From: Blastomussa wellsi
Taxonomy: Eukaryota > Cnidaria > Anthozoa > Scleractinia > Plerogyridae
Length of the DNA stretch: 64,000 nt
Assembly (NCBI GenBank): GCA_947652115.1
Contig: OX393570.1
Span: 11,946,570 to 12,010,569, forward strand
Direction: 5' to 3'
Position numbers and translations under genes: made by a program. How positions within the stretch are numbered: the first letter of the stretch is position 1; each line of letters starts with the position of its first letter. This document shows, piece after piece, positions 11,071-22,183 of the stretch. Below the pieces are notes generated by a model. That model was not told where the DNA came from, ran no database searches, and was given only the letters and a program-made list of their open reading frames with translations.

Positions 11071-12166
11071 TAGAGTATTTTCATACACGTGACAAGCGGC
11101 CATATTGGATTGCTGAAACAAAAGATGATATTTTCATAACAATAGAGTTCCATTCCCGGAGGATTGTTTTGGGACACCAACATTGCAGCCGTTTCTTTGT
11201 TTTGGGACACCAATATGGCCGCCGTGATGTAATGTGAAACAGTACGGCAAGTCTTGCCCTGTCGTATCCCGAGCTGTTTCCCTAGAGGTTTCCCAAATTT
11301 AATTACTTTTTGAACTGCAACATAACCTGCAAAAATACCTGCCGATGATGATCACCATAAAGAACAATGTACCATTTGACATTCATAAACTTCCATCATC
11401 CCTCTATAGTTCTTTAACAGTTCTGCTCAATCACACCCAAAACAGACACGATATAACTGATTTATTTAAAGATGTAAGACAAGCAAAGTTTTGCCGTATT
11501 AATTTAGTTATGGATAGGTGTCCCTGTGACCATAAAGTTCTCTTGTTATGCTCCAGAATGTTCCGGTATTGTTCCAGTGTGCCCCAAAGTTTTCAGTTTC
11601 TAACTTACAAGAAACTATTACACTGCTTGTGGGCAAGTGAAACACTCGAGTCAAAAGCGTGAGATTTTATCAGTGCCTTCAAAGACCGCCCTATCGTATC
11701 TGATGTCGTCCGAAGACTTCCGAGGTTGTTCCGAACACTTCCGAAGGGTGTCGGAAGATATTTTGGTCCCAGGGCCAGGATGTGTTTTGTCAAACAGAAA
11801 GTTGCCGAAACGTCATCCCAAGTACTTTTTCTTCTAAAATTAAAGAATTTGTGTTAATTACCATCATTTACATGTATGTTTCTTTCATTCTTGGTTTTCT
11901 CGCGATATCATAAAATTTTAACAACAAAATTCGCTGGGCCTACTAAATTTTTATTGTCAATCCGAAAAATACATTTTTTTCACAAGTTTCTAGCTAAATA
12001 GTATGCTTTGTGTTTGAAATACAGCATGTTAAATCTTTGAAATTTCCGCCGTAAGTGACATCAGAATGGTTCCGTGACAAAGCTGTCGTGCTTGAAGAAA
12101 CGGTCTTTTCTTAAGATTTTTGCAGTTTAAACAGTTCAAGTATTAGGAAAGATGTTTGTGTATATT
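11071..12166. other. intronic sequence, no gene recognised
   Basis: Contains a direct duplication near 11170-11225 where TTTTGGGACACCAA occurs twice, the second copy leading into ATATGGCCGCCGTGATG, related to the palindromic family at 13030, 39968 and 54200. No coding signal. Confidence 0.5.
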
Positions 12167-12961
12167 ACCCTGCGAGCAGTGGTGCTCCTCTACGCTACGC
12201 CGAGAGGGAAATGCCACTGCGAGAAGCCTATCGTTTTTCTATCGAGTATGCGCGACTTACGTCACGACTCATGACAAGACGCATGTGAAACGCACGTGAT
12301 GTAAAGTCCGTTATATCGTTTGTTTTTCAAATTTGATCCAGCGATCACGAAATGCTCCTGGCAACAAATAATTTTTTTCTCTGCGGCCGTAACTCTTTAC
12401 TGTTTACATCATTTTTAACAGTGGCTTTGCTTTGCTTCACTATCGAAATAAAACATCATGAAAGGTCATAAAGCAAATGGTAGAATGATTTTCTGTTCAG
12501 CGAGCCTGGCTGTCTCGTTTTCGCTTGAAATTAGTTTTCTGTAATCATTCAAATTAGTCCACTTGACGAACGCAGAAGGCTTTTTAAAAATTGAAGTTTA
12601 AGTACCTACCGTTCTTTATGCCTTTGCTACATAAAAAATAAATAAAAAATTAACATTTATTTATCGCAAAAACACTTCCGTGATCACTCGTGCGAAACGC
12701 AGCCTGACATAATGTGACATTGCTTCTTTGATTGATTGTCAAACCCTTCGATCGTTATACAGCAGACTCAATCAAACTCAGCAGCTTTGTGGGTGAGCGC
12801 ATGTGCCCGAGCCAAAACAAGTTCGTAAACTTATTTTACCGGTCCATAGTTAATGTATTCGTCCATGGCACTGGACGGCGGTTCATCAAAGAATCGTTAG
12901 GCTGCTCGCAGTGGTATTTCCCCCTCGGCGTAGCGTAGAGGAAAACCACTGCTCGCAGGGT
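12167..12961. mobile_element. TIR element with palindromic ends (CCCTGCGAGCAGTGG)
   Basis: About 62 bp at each end are inverted copies, beginning ACCCTGCGAGCAGTGG at the left and ending CCACTGCTCGCAGGGT at the right. Each end is itself partly palindromic (GCGAGCAGTGG...CCACTGCGAG). The ~670 bp interior is AT-rich and non-coding. A compact relative is the palindrome at 56882-56940 (GCGAGCAGAGGTCCC). Confidence 0.85.
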
Positions 12962-13029
12962 ATGTGTATATATACTAGATCATAAGGAGAGAGTGATCGC
13001 AAAAGTGGGTGCCACATGTTTTCCTTGTT

Positions 13030-13155
13030 TTCGGGCCGCCATGTTGGTGCCCATTCGGATGGACACCAACACGTCTCCATACTAAGCTCTATAAATTTGC
13101 GTGAGATGCTTCGGCAAATAACTCAAGAATGGTGTACCGCACAGACCTGGGACTT
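13030..13155 (-). repeat. dispersed GGCCGCCATGTTGGTG palindromic repeat, copy 1
   Basis: GGCCGCCATGTTGGTG followed after a short spacer by its inverse GGACACCAACACG, then a tail with TACTAAGCTCTATAAATTTG and CAGACCTGGGACTTGG. Matching copies lie at 39968-40105 and, in opposite orientation, 54110-54260. Confidence 0.75.
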
Positions 13156-13744
13156 GGCGATGTTGTTCATCTAGTAATATTTTAGGACATTTGAATTTAT
13201 CAGACATTTTCATTGCATGGTTTCGAGTCTATTTTTGATGGCGTGACAGTGAAAACTAGCTATTGTTAAACATTTTATAACATGTGAATTTATCAGCTTT
13301 TTTCATTGCATCGTTTTGTTGATGGCGTGACAGTGAAAACCAGCAATTACGTTGTCTCTCAAACTTTTTAGTGAGGCGTGAGAAATTGGTTCGCATGCAT
13401 GAGTAGGCGTGAGATCGAAGTTTTCGACTCGCAGGCGTGAGGCTCGCATAATGCGTGATTGTTGACAGGTCTAAGGTTACCATCATTACCACTTTGCTCA
13501 GTCTCTTCTGCAGCTATTTCTTGGGTTCAAAAAATACCTGCGAAGAGGACTACATTTTGCTCTGACAGAAGGAACACGCTCGAATTTTCCACTTTTTCAG
13601 ATTTGTTACAGCAAGATATTTAACTCAGGTCACAGACCTTCCATTTTCTCTTTGACCACTGCCATGCATGCAAGCACAACTATAAAAACAGACTACTGGT
13701 GATCAGCATTTCACTTTAATACCCATCGCTCACTTGTTCAATGG

Positions 13745-14665
13745 TAAAAATAGGTCCGCAATGCGTACATGTGTCTTGTGCTAGGTAACCTGAGTGATTC
13801 AGAGATGATTATAGTGAATGGTAAATAAGGAATTTCGCAGAAGAGAGTACATGTGTCAAAGCGGGAGTATGAGGTACATATGCAGCTCCAACATGACAGT
13901 GTGTGCTAATGCGCGTCAACAGGATAGCAAAGTAAAAAAAAAATGTAAAAGTAAAAAGAGTTAAGGTGATATGGAGAAAGATGAGGAACAGAAAAAGCAA
14001 ATGAGGAGACAGAGAGGGACCCTCCAAGTCTACGCTTGTGGACATTCCACAGCAGCTATTTTTAGAATGGCTTTGGGGGAGTCTTTTTCTCAAGACGTCC
14101 AATTTCAGTCTGATGGTTGGAAGGAATTTCACTTACTATATCAAACCAAGTGGAGATAAGTTTTGCTTTTGAAGGAATAGTTTTGGTATATAAACTACAA
14201 AATACAGGGCCACTTTAAATAATTACAAGCCATATTGAATAAGAATACTCCTCAGTCGTTCCACAACCCGAAACATGTAAGCTTAAATTAAAAAAATGGC
14301 TCTCGTAAAGCTTTAATTCATATTCGTATCAATACCTCAATACTTCGAAAGCAATCATTTACTTAGGCACCACAAAGTAAGAAACAAAAAACTCACTCAC
14401 CGATCAGATAGCCGCTCAATAAACAGCTGTTTACATAGATTCGTCAAAGCTTACTTCTTCGAAAACACATGGTGTTGACGAAATACTCGAAGCTTGCATC
14501 GTTGAAGGCACATGGTCTGGCACAATTGTTGTCCTTACTATCACACATTCGATTGGTTCCGATAATTATCGGCTGAAAAATCCGGATCACGAAGAAATTA
14601 CGACTTATTTTCGATGACTACTAAGCAGTACAAAGTGCATCCAAAATTTTAGCGTTATAGCACTG
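13745..14665 (-). repeat. dispersed repeat with Cys-rich reading frame, copy A
   Basis: In reverse orientation this segment matches parts of 53925-56395 over long blocks: GCTATAACGCTAAAATTTTGG at one end, a central block containing GAACCAATCGAATGTGTGAT, the block after a conserved GGTGAGTGAG, TAAAGTGGCCCTGT, and the far end with the CCTAGCACAAGACACATGTA inverse. Copy A is the shorter. The central reading frame (near 14560-14430 on the minus strand) keeps N-R-M-C-D-S-K-D-N-N-C-A then C-A-F-N-x-A-S-F but ends early at a stop. Family unknown to me. Confidence 0.75.
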
Positions 14666-14724
14666 AGTCTGTGCATTGCACAAGACACAAAAACTATACA
14701 TATACCATATTGTCTATAGCCTAC

Positions 14725-14998
14725 CTCACGTTAAAAGTTTTGAGCATCGGAGCCAGTGACTCAACAAGACCCTCCACAGCAAACTTTGATGCACAATAAA
14801 TACCATTGAAGGGCACTCCATTGATACCTCCAATGCTTGTTATACAAATGATGTGCCCATTCCTGTTAGATTTCATACTTGGTAGTACAGCTTTGGTGAT
14901 ACGCAACACTCCAAAAAAGTTGGTCTCAAACACCTTCCTTGCCTTATCCATTGTTTGAGTCTCAAGTGCACCAAACATGCCTATCCCTGCATTGTTAA
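14725..14998 (-). CDS. SDR dehydrogenase (RDH8/HSD17B1-like), exon 2 of 3
   Basis: Catalytic exon. The acceptor TCTTTAG ends at 14999 and the donor GTAGGC begins at 14724; 274 bases join in phase to both neighbours. Residues 89-179 of the spliced protein include the structural N-N-A-G-I-G motif (90-95), then Asn115, Ser143 (in I-T-S-I-G-G) and the Y-C-A-S-K motif giving Tyr156 and Lys160. These make up the SDR catalytic tetrad, and the Ser/Tyr/Lys numbering is the same as in human HSD17B1. A SINE is inserted just upstream of the acceptor (15040-15470), so the acceptor lies only about 40 bases from repeat DNA. Confidence 0.95.
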
Positions 14999-15039
14999 CT
15001 AAAGATATTATGGTACTAATGTTAATGTTTGAATTCACA

Positions 15040-15470
15040 ATGATTCTAACTTTTGAAACGGGATTCGATCCCGTGACCTCCACGATACCGGTGCGATGCT
15101 TTGCCAACTGAGCTATGAAGCCACACACTGGGAGCGAGGTCAATTTATTGAGTCCACATTTTCTCGTGGAGTGAAGTGATGTGAAGTATATATGAAACAA
15201 GTGATGTGATGTGAAGTATATATGAAACAAGTCATATTTGACCTGCGGATGTAGATGAAAGTGAAGAATAATACTTCACGGGAAAATATGAACTCAATAA
15301 ATTGACCTCGCTACCAATGTGTGGCTTCATAAATTTGAAATTAAATTGGAAATTAACTGCTATGATCATTCTTCACTTTCATCTATATCCGCAGTTCAAA
15401 TACGAGTTATTTCGTATATACTTCACATCCCTTCACTCCACGGGAAAATATGAACTCAACATTAGTTAAT
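15040..15470 (-). mobile_element. tRNA-headed SINE with inverted duplication
   Basis: Minus strand 15120-15045 reads a tRNA-like unit: GGCTTCATAGCTCAGTTGGC (A box), a central CACCGGTATCG, and GGGATCGAATCCC (B box/T arm). The loop would give a GGT (Thr-type) anticodon, but arms are imperfect, so it is a pol III SINE head rather than a working tRNA. The sequence just before it (GCGAGGTCAATTTATTGAGT) reappears inverted at 15291-15315, and a CTTCACTTTCATCTA block is repeated, so two copies or a duplicated body are present. It sits directly upstream of dehydrogenase exon 2. Confidence 0.75.
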
Positions 15471-15599
15471 GTTACAAGAGGCTGTTAACAAAACCAGGTT
15501 TGGATCGGACCGGATCTGATCAGATCCGACTGCATGGATCAGATGGAAGCCGACCGATAAAACCTGGATCGCACCCAAAAAATGCGGATCGCCAAAATA

Positions 15600-16940
15600 G
15601 TCACGTGACACCTATCACATCTCGAAGATGGCAGAGAGAAGTATTGAAGTGAAATTTAGGTTTGTTTTCAGTGTCATTTTGTTTGGAAGAAAGTTAAAAA
15701 GGCCGAAGAATAAATGTGTTTATCTGGTAACAATATGTTGTTTTTTCTGTGTACATTATTAAAATAATCTCTGTTTCTAGTGGGAGAGATCACACAAGTA
15801 CAAATCAGAACAAGACAACGTTTTCATGTTTAAATCAGTATAAATATGGCCATTGACTTTCCTTGGTCATGTAAATTTGTAACTAACTTTACAAAAGAAA
15901 TTATTTTTTTACAAAAGAAATGATAAAAAGGTGAGGATTGCATTACATGGAGACGCCACCAAATTATTGCGTGCAGGGTAACAATAGCTGTAATAAATTA
16001 AGTGCCAATAAATTTTTAGGCATCATCATGTTCAGATCATGGTAGTTGAAAACGAAGAATCTTCAATCTGAAATTTTCATCTGTGGGGCAAATGGGAGCA
16101 TCCGCCCGCCATACTAACGGACCTCTTTAACGCACGACCCGACCGGCCACGTGCATAAACAACTCGTGAAGACGCGCAAAAGAAACAATTTTAAAAACGT
16201 AAATTTAATAAAAACACCATGAACTACGATTAAATCTTATTACAAAGAAACAATGGTAAGAAGTGCTAATTACTGCATATAAAAATACTAAACTTAAAGC
16301 GCATACTAATTACTCGATCCTACCTAGATAATGCATATTTACAAAGCATAGCCTATATAATGTTCAGTTGTCCTTGCGTTTCTTCCAGCCTTCTTGACTT
16401 TATCCTTACACCAGCACCAGCAACTTACAATAGTACACTCTCAATACAAATACCACAAACGAACCTTCTCTCCCTGAGCTTTTCTTTTCCCGGTTTTGTC
16501 TTTAGTTTCATCGAGGAATCGGTTAACTTCATATCTCCACTTTACCATTCATCATCATGGAGCAGGCAGCTCACACTTTTAGCGTTCCACTCCAGCTATC
16601 CAACACACATATAGGCTTTTCCCGGTGAATGGGTTTTACCGTGAACAGGGTTTCGTTGTGCTGATGACTCAGCAATGATTCTGTGTGCTCTTCCACAGCC
16701 TTGTCTCTAAATCTCGTTGCTCCGAGCTCTTCAAACTCAAGAAACTTCTGACCTTTACACGCCCAAAACTATTTATGTACAACCCAAGGCGTAAAAGAAA
16801 ATTACAAATCCTATTGTGTCGAAGCTAGCAATTAACAGTTTACGAGGCTTTACGCTGCTAACGCTACGGTTACACAATAACACTACTAATTTACAATGAC
16901 ATAGTTTATGAAGTTATGGATAAGTACAATAGAGGTTACC
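15600..16940. other. non-coding interior of the foldback element
   Basis: No recognisable coding. AT-rich, with CCGCCCGCC and CCGACCGGCCACGTG patches near 16110-16150. Confidence 0.45.
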
Positions 16941-17295
16941 GTAGAAACGCCAAACCGATAACAGGACAAGAACACACTTTATTCTAATCTGACCGTTACC
17001 CGAGTCACTCTCGCACTCCCACTTGCATACATTAAATCCGCTTTTACAAATTGTGAATAATGACATCAACCGCGATTGGCTAATCTCTAGCTAATCAACT
17101 TGCTGGCACGCTCGATACTACAACAATGGTCGACACTACAGTTACGTACACAAAAATAGCTCACGATCTACATACTTGCAACATTCCGTGACACAATATT
17201 ATTTTTTTTATACTTCGACTATACATCGGCCTGTTAACATGGCATAAAATGAGTAAATATAGACACTGAACACAATCGTGGCTGAGGAGGTGTTG
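16941..17295 (-). repeat. gypsy 3' LTR
   Basis: About 355 bp from GTAGAAACGCCAAACCGATA to GGCTGAGGAGGTGTTG, matching 20667-21060 throughout apart from substitutions and one gap. It is followed at once by gag-leader sequence instead of the pol 3' end, which points to a rearrangement or a deleted second copy. Confidence 0.85.
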
Positions 17296-17459
17296 GAGGT
17301 GTTGAACGTCTAAACCCGAAACATGTAGAAACAAAGCTCGTTTCTGATCGTCGTTTGTCACTCCTTTACCCGTTACGCACAAAGCTCTTTTCCATTTCTT
17401 CCACCGTTGACCTCGCCATTAGTTTGGGGCCACAATGGCGTCGTCCTCCGGTGTTCAAT
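17296..17459 (-). pseudogene. duplicate gag-start fragment next to the LTR
   Basis: Minus strand contains K-G-V-T-N-D-D-Q and V-S-G-L-D-V-Q, the same block as the gag at 20420-20370. Out of place beside the 3' LTR; fits ectopic recombination or a solo deleted element. Confidence 0.7.
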
Positions 17460-17825
17460 AGGGAGCTTAAGCAAACCACGACGGCGACGTCAACGAGAAC
17501 GTCGCTAAACAAAAAAATTAATGAGCAGTACAATAGCTCTGCACGTGCGTTAAAATTCTTTGTACATTTATTGCCGTCCTCTGCAAAACAACAACCTGAA
17601 ATGACCAATTCCTGAGTGCTTTGGAGAACTTGAACCTTGACGGCTAAATTTTCGTTTTTCTGTTTTGAAATAAACGCTGTCCTTATATTTTCTCCAAGAA
17701 CTACGATTGAAAGCGATATATGCACCAAATACATCAAGGCAATTGCGAGATTCGATTCGTGCATAAAATATAAATTCATTTTTAAGAAGGCGTCGTCCCA
17801 GCCGTCGCCGTTGTCGAAGTAACTT
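17460..17825. mobile_element. possible MITE insertion within gypsy pol
   Basis: Starts GGGAGCTTAAGCAAACCACGACGGCGACG and ends near GCCGTCGCCGTTGTCGAAGT; CGACGGCGACG against GCCGTCGCCGT forms imperfect inverted ends. The interior is AT-rich and unlike gypsy. Integrase reading stops where it begins. Confidence 0.45.
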
Positions 17826-19400
17826 GACAACCATGGCACGCCTTGCAAACCTTCTCTACATCTTTGTCCATTCCTGGCCACCAAACTTTACTGCGTAACC
17901 GGTACTTTGTCTTCACAATACCTTGATGGCCCTCGTGTGCCAATCTCACAACCCTGTCTCGCAAGACCTTGGGCACCACTGAACTTGTGTCACGAAGCAA
18001 AACCTCGCCATAGGTACACAGTTTATCCTTGACTTGCACATATGAAGTAAGTGTACATCGATCCCAGCTCCCAGACATTACACAGTGCTTCACTAAGGAC
18101 AGTTCCTCATCACCGTAAGACACCTCTTCGATTTCGTTGGGAGATAAAGCAACAAGCACACAACTCTCCACAATATCCCTACTCCTCGCAATGGTCCACC
18201 TGTTCAACGGAGTTTTACCGAGACAAAGCATCAGCAATGTTTGTCTTCCCAGGCCGGTATACCACTTTAAGATCGTACCCCTGTAACCGCAGCACCCATC
18301 TCTCAATTCCAGCTCAAAGCATACTAAACCGCTCACACGCCCAGACCAGAACCAAAGTCTCCTTCTCCGTTTGGCTGTAACGTCGCTCCACGTCCGTCAA
18401 GCTCCTTGAAGCATACGAGATAACTCTCCACGTCCCTCCCTGCTGCTGGGTAAGGACGGCACCCAAACCAACGGGTGACGCCTTCAGGTCTTCAGGTCTC
18501 GGAAATCTGTCTGCTGTTCTCCACCCCATTTGAAGGTAACACCCTTTCTGGTCAACTCTTGAATTGGCTTAGCAACGGAAGCCACATCCGGCATGATCTT
18601 CGCAGAGTACTGGACCAGACCATAAATGAACGTACTTCAGACGCGTCTTTTGGAGGGCGTGCATCTCTGATAGCAGCCACTTCCTCTTCACTTGGGTTTA
18701 TGCCATCATTGGTCAGTTCATGACCGAAGAACGTGAGCATTGAAAACCGAAATTCGCACTTTTCTCCATTTACCGTCAACCCCACTTCTTTCAGCCTGTC
18801 CAATAGCGCAAAAAGACATCGGTCATGTTCGGCCACATCTTTCCCGGACTATTGCCTCATTCGCACGACGCATGTCTACATACACCCTTACGTCTCCATC
18901 GGTTTTCGGGATCACCCACCAAAGGCGAAATCCAACTTGAAGGACCCTCTGGCACTTCCTCTATTATGTCCTGCTCAAGGAGCTCGTCGAGCTTCTTGTC
19001 CACTTTCTCTCGTAACCCGAAAGGGTGTTCTCCGCACAGGCTGGGCAACAGGCTTCACTGATTCATCGATGTGAAGTTTAAGATCGACCCCCTTCAGCAA
19101 ACCGACACCCTCAAACAAGTCCTTGTATTTCTCTCTGATATCACTCTCCAGTCGACCAGCAGTGACACTGTTTGCCTCAGAAGGACTAACGCGCAGTAGA
19201 TTGAGTATCTCAGCGGTTTCTCGGTTCAACAGCGTTCGTCCGTTGCCCTTGACTACCACAAAGTCTGCTCTACAATGGGTGTTGCTCTCAGTCAGTGTCA
19301 CACCTGCAGTAAAAGTTCCAAGAGTTCGCAAAGGTTCTGTTCCACCATAAGCAAAGAGCGCTCTAGCTGACTTGCGTGACTCGCATTTGATTCCGTTCAT
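17782..19400 (-). pseudogene. gypsy pol: protease linker, RT, RNase H, integrase zinc domain
   Basis: Successive frames on the minus strand. 19400-18975 has the post-protease linker (Y-K-D-L-F-E-G-V-G) and start of RT (P-V-R-R-T-P-F-R-V). 19048-18857 is RT fingers (D-K-K-L-D-E-L-L-E-Q-D-I-I-E-E-V-P). 18836-18552 is RT after the palm (V-N-G-E-K-C-E-F-R, F-F-G-H-E-L). 18529-18314 is RNase H (I-S-Y-A-S-R-S-L, S-Q-T-E-K-E). 18336-17782 runs to the integrase zinc finger (L-A-H-E-G-H-Q-G-I-V-K-T-K and C-K-A-C-H-G-C). At least three frame changes occur, and the catalytic palm YxDD segment falls in the gap between 18857 and 18836. Non-functional. Confidence 0.88.
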
Positions 19401-19601
19401 CTTAACATCTCCCAGGTCTGCCGACCGATCACATTACACGTAGCTCCAGAATCGATAAGAACATCGGGTAGCTCCACACCTCCGACGACCAGAGTCACCA
19501 CTACAAAAGCATACTCGAGGCCTTGTCAAGCTTGTCGGAGAGGTTCGGCAATGTGGCTTTATATTTATTTATTTAGTTATTTAGTTATTTATAAGCAATA
19601 T

Positions 19602-20688
19602 TTATACAGGCAGGTCCAATTCAGCTAAAGCTGGTTTAAATGGAGGCCTGTATACTTTCTGTGACAATATTCGTCTCGCCTTGCCTCCCGCGTCCGCGTG
19701 CGCGTCCACGTCCACGTCCACCACCTCTTCTGCCCCTGCCAGGTTTGGACACTGATTCAGGTGCACTGCGCTGATATACGCCGAGGTGCCCAACGCCTCC
19801 GCAACTTCTGCAAACTCGGTCATGAGTCGGACACTTTGTCTCCGCTGAAATGTCCCTCTTGTCCGCAACTGAAGCATGCCTTCTTTTCTTCTTTTTCCCG
19901 GAACCAGCATTTCCATCAGATTTGCCTGCACCCACTGCATCTATCTGTTCACCCACTTAACCTTACCCCTGTCGACCTTGGCTGTTCACTTGACTACTCG
20001 CTTGCAGTTGTCTGCACTGTATTGTTTCAACTGACAATTAACCGCTTCCTGTGATCATGCGATTTTCAACAAACCCTCCAATGTGACTGCGCCCTCTTTT
20101 TCAAGGAACTTCCGACGCAACTTACTCGAATAACACTTGTCGATCACTTGATCACGGATGAAGTCATCCTCGTTTTCGCCGAACTCGCAACTAGCCGCAC
20201 GTTGACGAAGCCTACAAACGAACTGGTCAACAGTTTCTTCGCTTTCCTGTGCAATTTGCCTAAACAGATGCCTCTCGAAAGGAACATTTGCTTTCGGGAT
20301 GAAATAGTCATCCAATACTTTAACGGTTGCTGCGAAGCTGGCACTCGCATCCTCGCCAGCGAGCGTTAAATAAATTTCTTGAACGTCTAAACCCGAAACA
20401 AGCTGATCGTCGTTTGTCACTCCTTTACCCTTTACGTACAAAGCTCTTTTCCATTTCTTCCACCGTTGATTCAAACCGTGCGGTTCAACTTTTGGGTTAA
20501 ATGGCTGGCTCCAAACTTCCAACGTCCAAAACGACCGAAACGCTACTCGTCAACGTACTCGAACCCGGACTCGACCCGCCGTTTTCTATCTCGCCTCCCG
20601 GCATCGCTGATGCAATAATTCCCTGTCGAAAACCACGACGAAATCCTCGACGGTCCTCGTCGCCAATGTAGAAACGCCAAACCGACAA
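19602..20688 (-). pseudogene. gypsy gag with degenerate zinc knuckle
   Basis: The gag start (M-P-G-G-E-I-E-N-G-G near 20610) is frameshifted into the main gag body 20522-20055 (L-D-D-Y-F-I-P-K, R-L-R-Q-R-A-A-S-C-E-F-G). At 19956-19602 two overlapping frames carry a C-R-S-C-G-G-V-G-H knuckle lacking its last Cys, and a Gly/Arg-rich tail (R-G-R-G-R). Encodes a decayed nucleocapsid polyprotein. Confidence 0.85.
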
Positions 20689-21060
20689 CAGGGAAAGAGC
20701 ACACTATCTTCTAATCCGACCGTTACCCGAGTCACTCTCACACTCCCACTCGCAAACATTAAATCCGCTTTTATAAAATGTGACCAATGACATCAACCGC
20801 TATTGGCTAATCTCTGGCTAATCAACTTGCTGTCACGCTCGATACTACAACAATGGTCGACACTACAGTTACGTAATGTGAAAACAAATGCAACCAAAAG
20901 AAAATGTTTTAACACAAAAATAGCTCATGATCTAAATACTTGCAACATTCTGTGACACAGTATTATTTTTGTTATACTTCGACTATACATCGGCCTGTTG
21001 ACACGGCATAAAATGAGTAACTATAGACACTGAACACAATCGTGGCTGAGGAGGTGTTGT
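20667..21060 (-). repeat. gypsy 5' LTR
   Basis: About 394 bp, the longer of the pair; the extra piece (near 20875-20912, CAAATGCAACCAAAAGAAAA) is missing from the 3' copy. Ends TGTAG on the plus strand, giving CTACA before the primer-binding region. Confidence 0.85.
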
Positions 21061-21491
21061 GACTATTTTGGCGCGAATTTATGGCAATCTGCATTTTTGG
21101 GATCCGATCCGGTTTTTGTCAGGCAGATTCCATCTGGTCCCATCCAGTCCAATCCTATCCGGTCCGATCCAATCCTGGTTTTGTTACTTAACAATTAGAC
21201 TATGAGCAAATAATCCATGAGGCGCAGCCAAGTTGACTATCGCTCATAGAAAACGAGGATGAGTAGTCTAATTGTTTTAGTAGAAACTCTAAAGAATTGC
21301 ATTCCAAAAGCAAGCATTTTATGTATTTTTAAGCCAAAAATTCAAGAATTTCAAGAATTTCCAATAGAACACATGAATTTCTACTTATTTCCATTAGAAG
21401 ATGCTGTTTGAATTTAATAGCCATTTTTAGTGCAGAATGCGCTATTGTGATGGTTTGGTAGGGGTTTTCTGATAACCCGCTAAAGCACTAA

Positions 21492-22180
21492 GGCCCCGTT
21501 TACACGGGTCCGGACAAATTTTTGCACGGACAAAAACTTGCACGGTTCCTCCTTTACACTGGACAGGCAGATCTGGACGAATTTTTGAACGGCTAACTGT
21601 GCAAGTTTGGGGCCTGAGAAAAGCAGGTCAACTTTTTGAACGGCACGGTTCAATATTTCGTAAGGACTCGTGTAAACACCCGAACCGTGTAACTTTTTGG
21701 GCGATGTAGCAGCTTTTCTAATATATAATGTGATTGGCTTGATACCCTAGCCCTAAACAAAAGACTCAACAATTGAAACAATGACTTTGTCTTAAAAACA
21801 ATAGAAGCCGCTTACAGTAACAAACAAAAGTAGTTTTGGATTGCAGCTACACTACCCAACTTTTTGCCCAGATAGCGCGGTTAAGGCCTGGAATCTAGTT
21901 ATGTTTCGTCTGGCTGCGCAAAGTTTTTGTCTGCCGTCATGTTTGATTTGCCACGTACTGCAAGGGCTGCAACATGATTGGCTTAAAGCAGTAGCGATAA
22001 CCAATCAAACCAGAGACGTAAAAAAGCCATTCAAATGCCGCGACTTTTCCAAAATTTGCACGGATCCGTGTAAACACCACTACAATCTGTAACAGAATTT
22101 GCACGGATCCATGTAAACAGGCGGTCCAGGAACAAAATTCATCCGTGCAAAAATTTGTCCGGACCCGTGTAAACGGGGCC
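21492..22180. mobile_element. 689-bp MITE with 39-bp TIRs and TAA duplication
   Basis: Both ends read GGCCCCGTTTACACGGGTCC inward and agree for 39 bases through a CGGACAAATTTTTGCACGGA block. TAA flanks at 21489-21491 and 22181-22183 fit PIF/Harbinger-type 3-bp duplication. Sub-terminal copies of GCACGGATCC-type motifs recur inside. No transposase. Confidence 0.92.
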
Positions 22181-22183
22181 TAA

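Larger units (their letters stand above)
1595..14724 (-). other. SDR gene intron 2 (13.1 kb)
   Basis: Bounded by a GTAGGC donor at 14724 and a TAACAG acceptor ending at 1595, both in phase with flanking coding exons. It is filled with LINE, gypsy and DIRS remnants and inverted-repeat elements listed separately. I found no further exon of the dehydrogenase inside it. Confidence 0.85.
16941..21060 (-). mobile_element. Ty3/gypsy LTR retrotransposon, broken
   Basis: Minus-strand element with related LTRs at 20667-21060 (5') and 16941-17295 (3'), gag at about 20690-19600 and pol at 19400-17782. Immediately after the 5' LTR in the minus sense comes TTGGCGACGAGGACCG, a leader/PBS form frequent in gypsy elements. 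The integrase core after the zinc domain is missing; in its place stand an inserted MITE-like stretch (17460-17825) and a stray second copy of the gag start (about 17300-17450) abutting the 3' LTR. LTRs differ at many positions, including an extra ~35 bp in the 5' copy, so the element is old. Confidence 0.88.
15488..21190. mobile_element. foldback element interrupted by a gypsy insertion
   Basis: AACAAAACCAGGTTTGGATCGGACC-like arm at 15492-15525 and its inverse at about 21140-21186 (GGTCCGATCCAATCCTGG then TTTTGTTA). CCAAAATAGTCACGTGAC near 15593 is likewise answered by GACTATTTTGG near 21061. The gypsy element 16941-21060 lies between them, so it inserted into this older element. Confidence 0.7.

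Noticed and set aside
13809..14132. 107-codon frame with Phe/Leu-rich stretch
   Set aside because: Composition reflects T-rich DNA at the edge of the dispersed repeat; not kept in the other copy.
15045..15120. functional tRNA-Thr gene
   Set aside because: A and B boxes are clear but acceptor and anticodon stems do not pair well, and it is joined to a repeat body; better explained as a SINE head.
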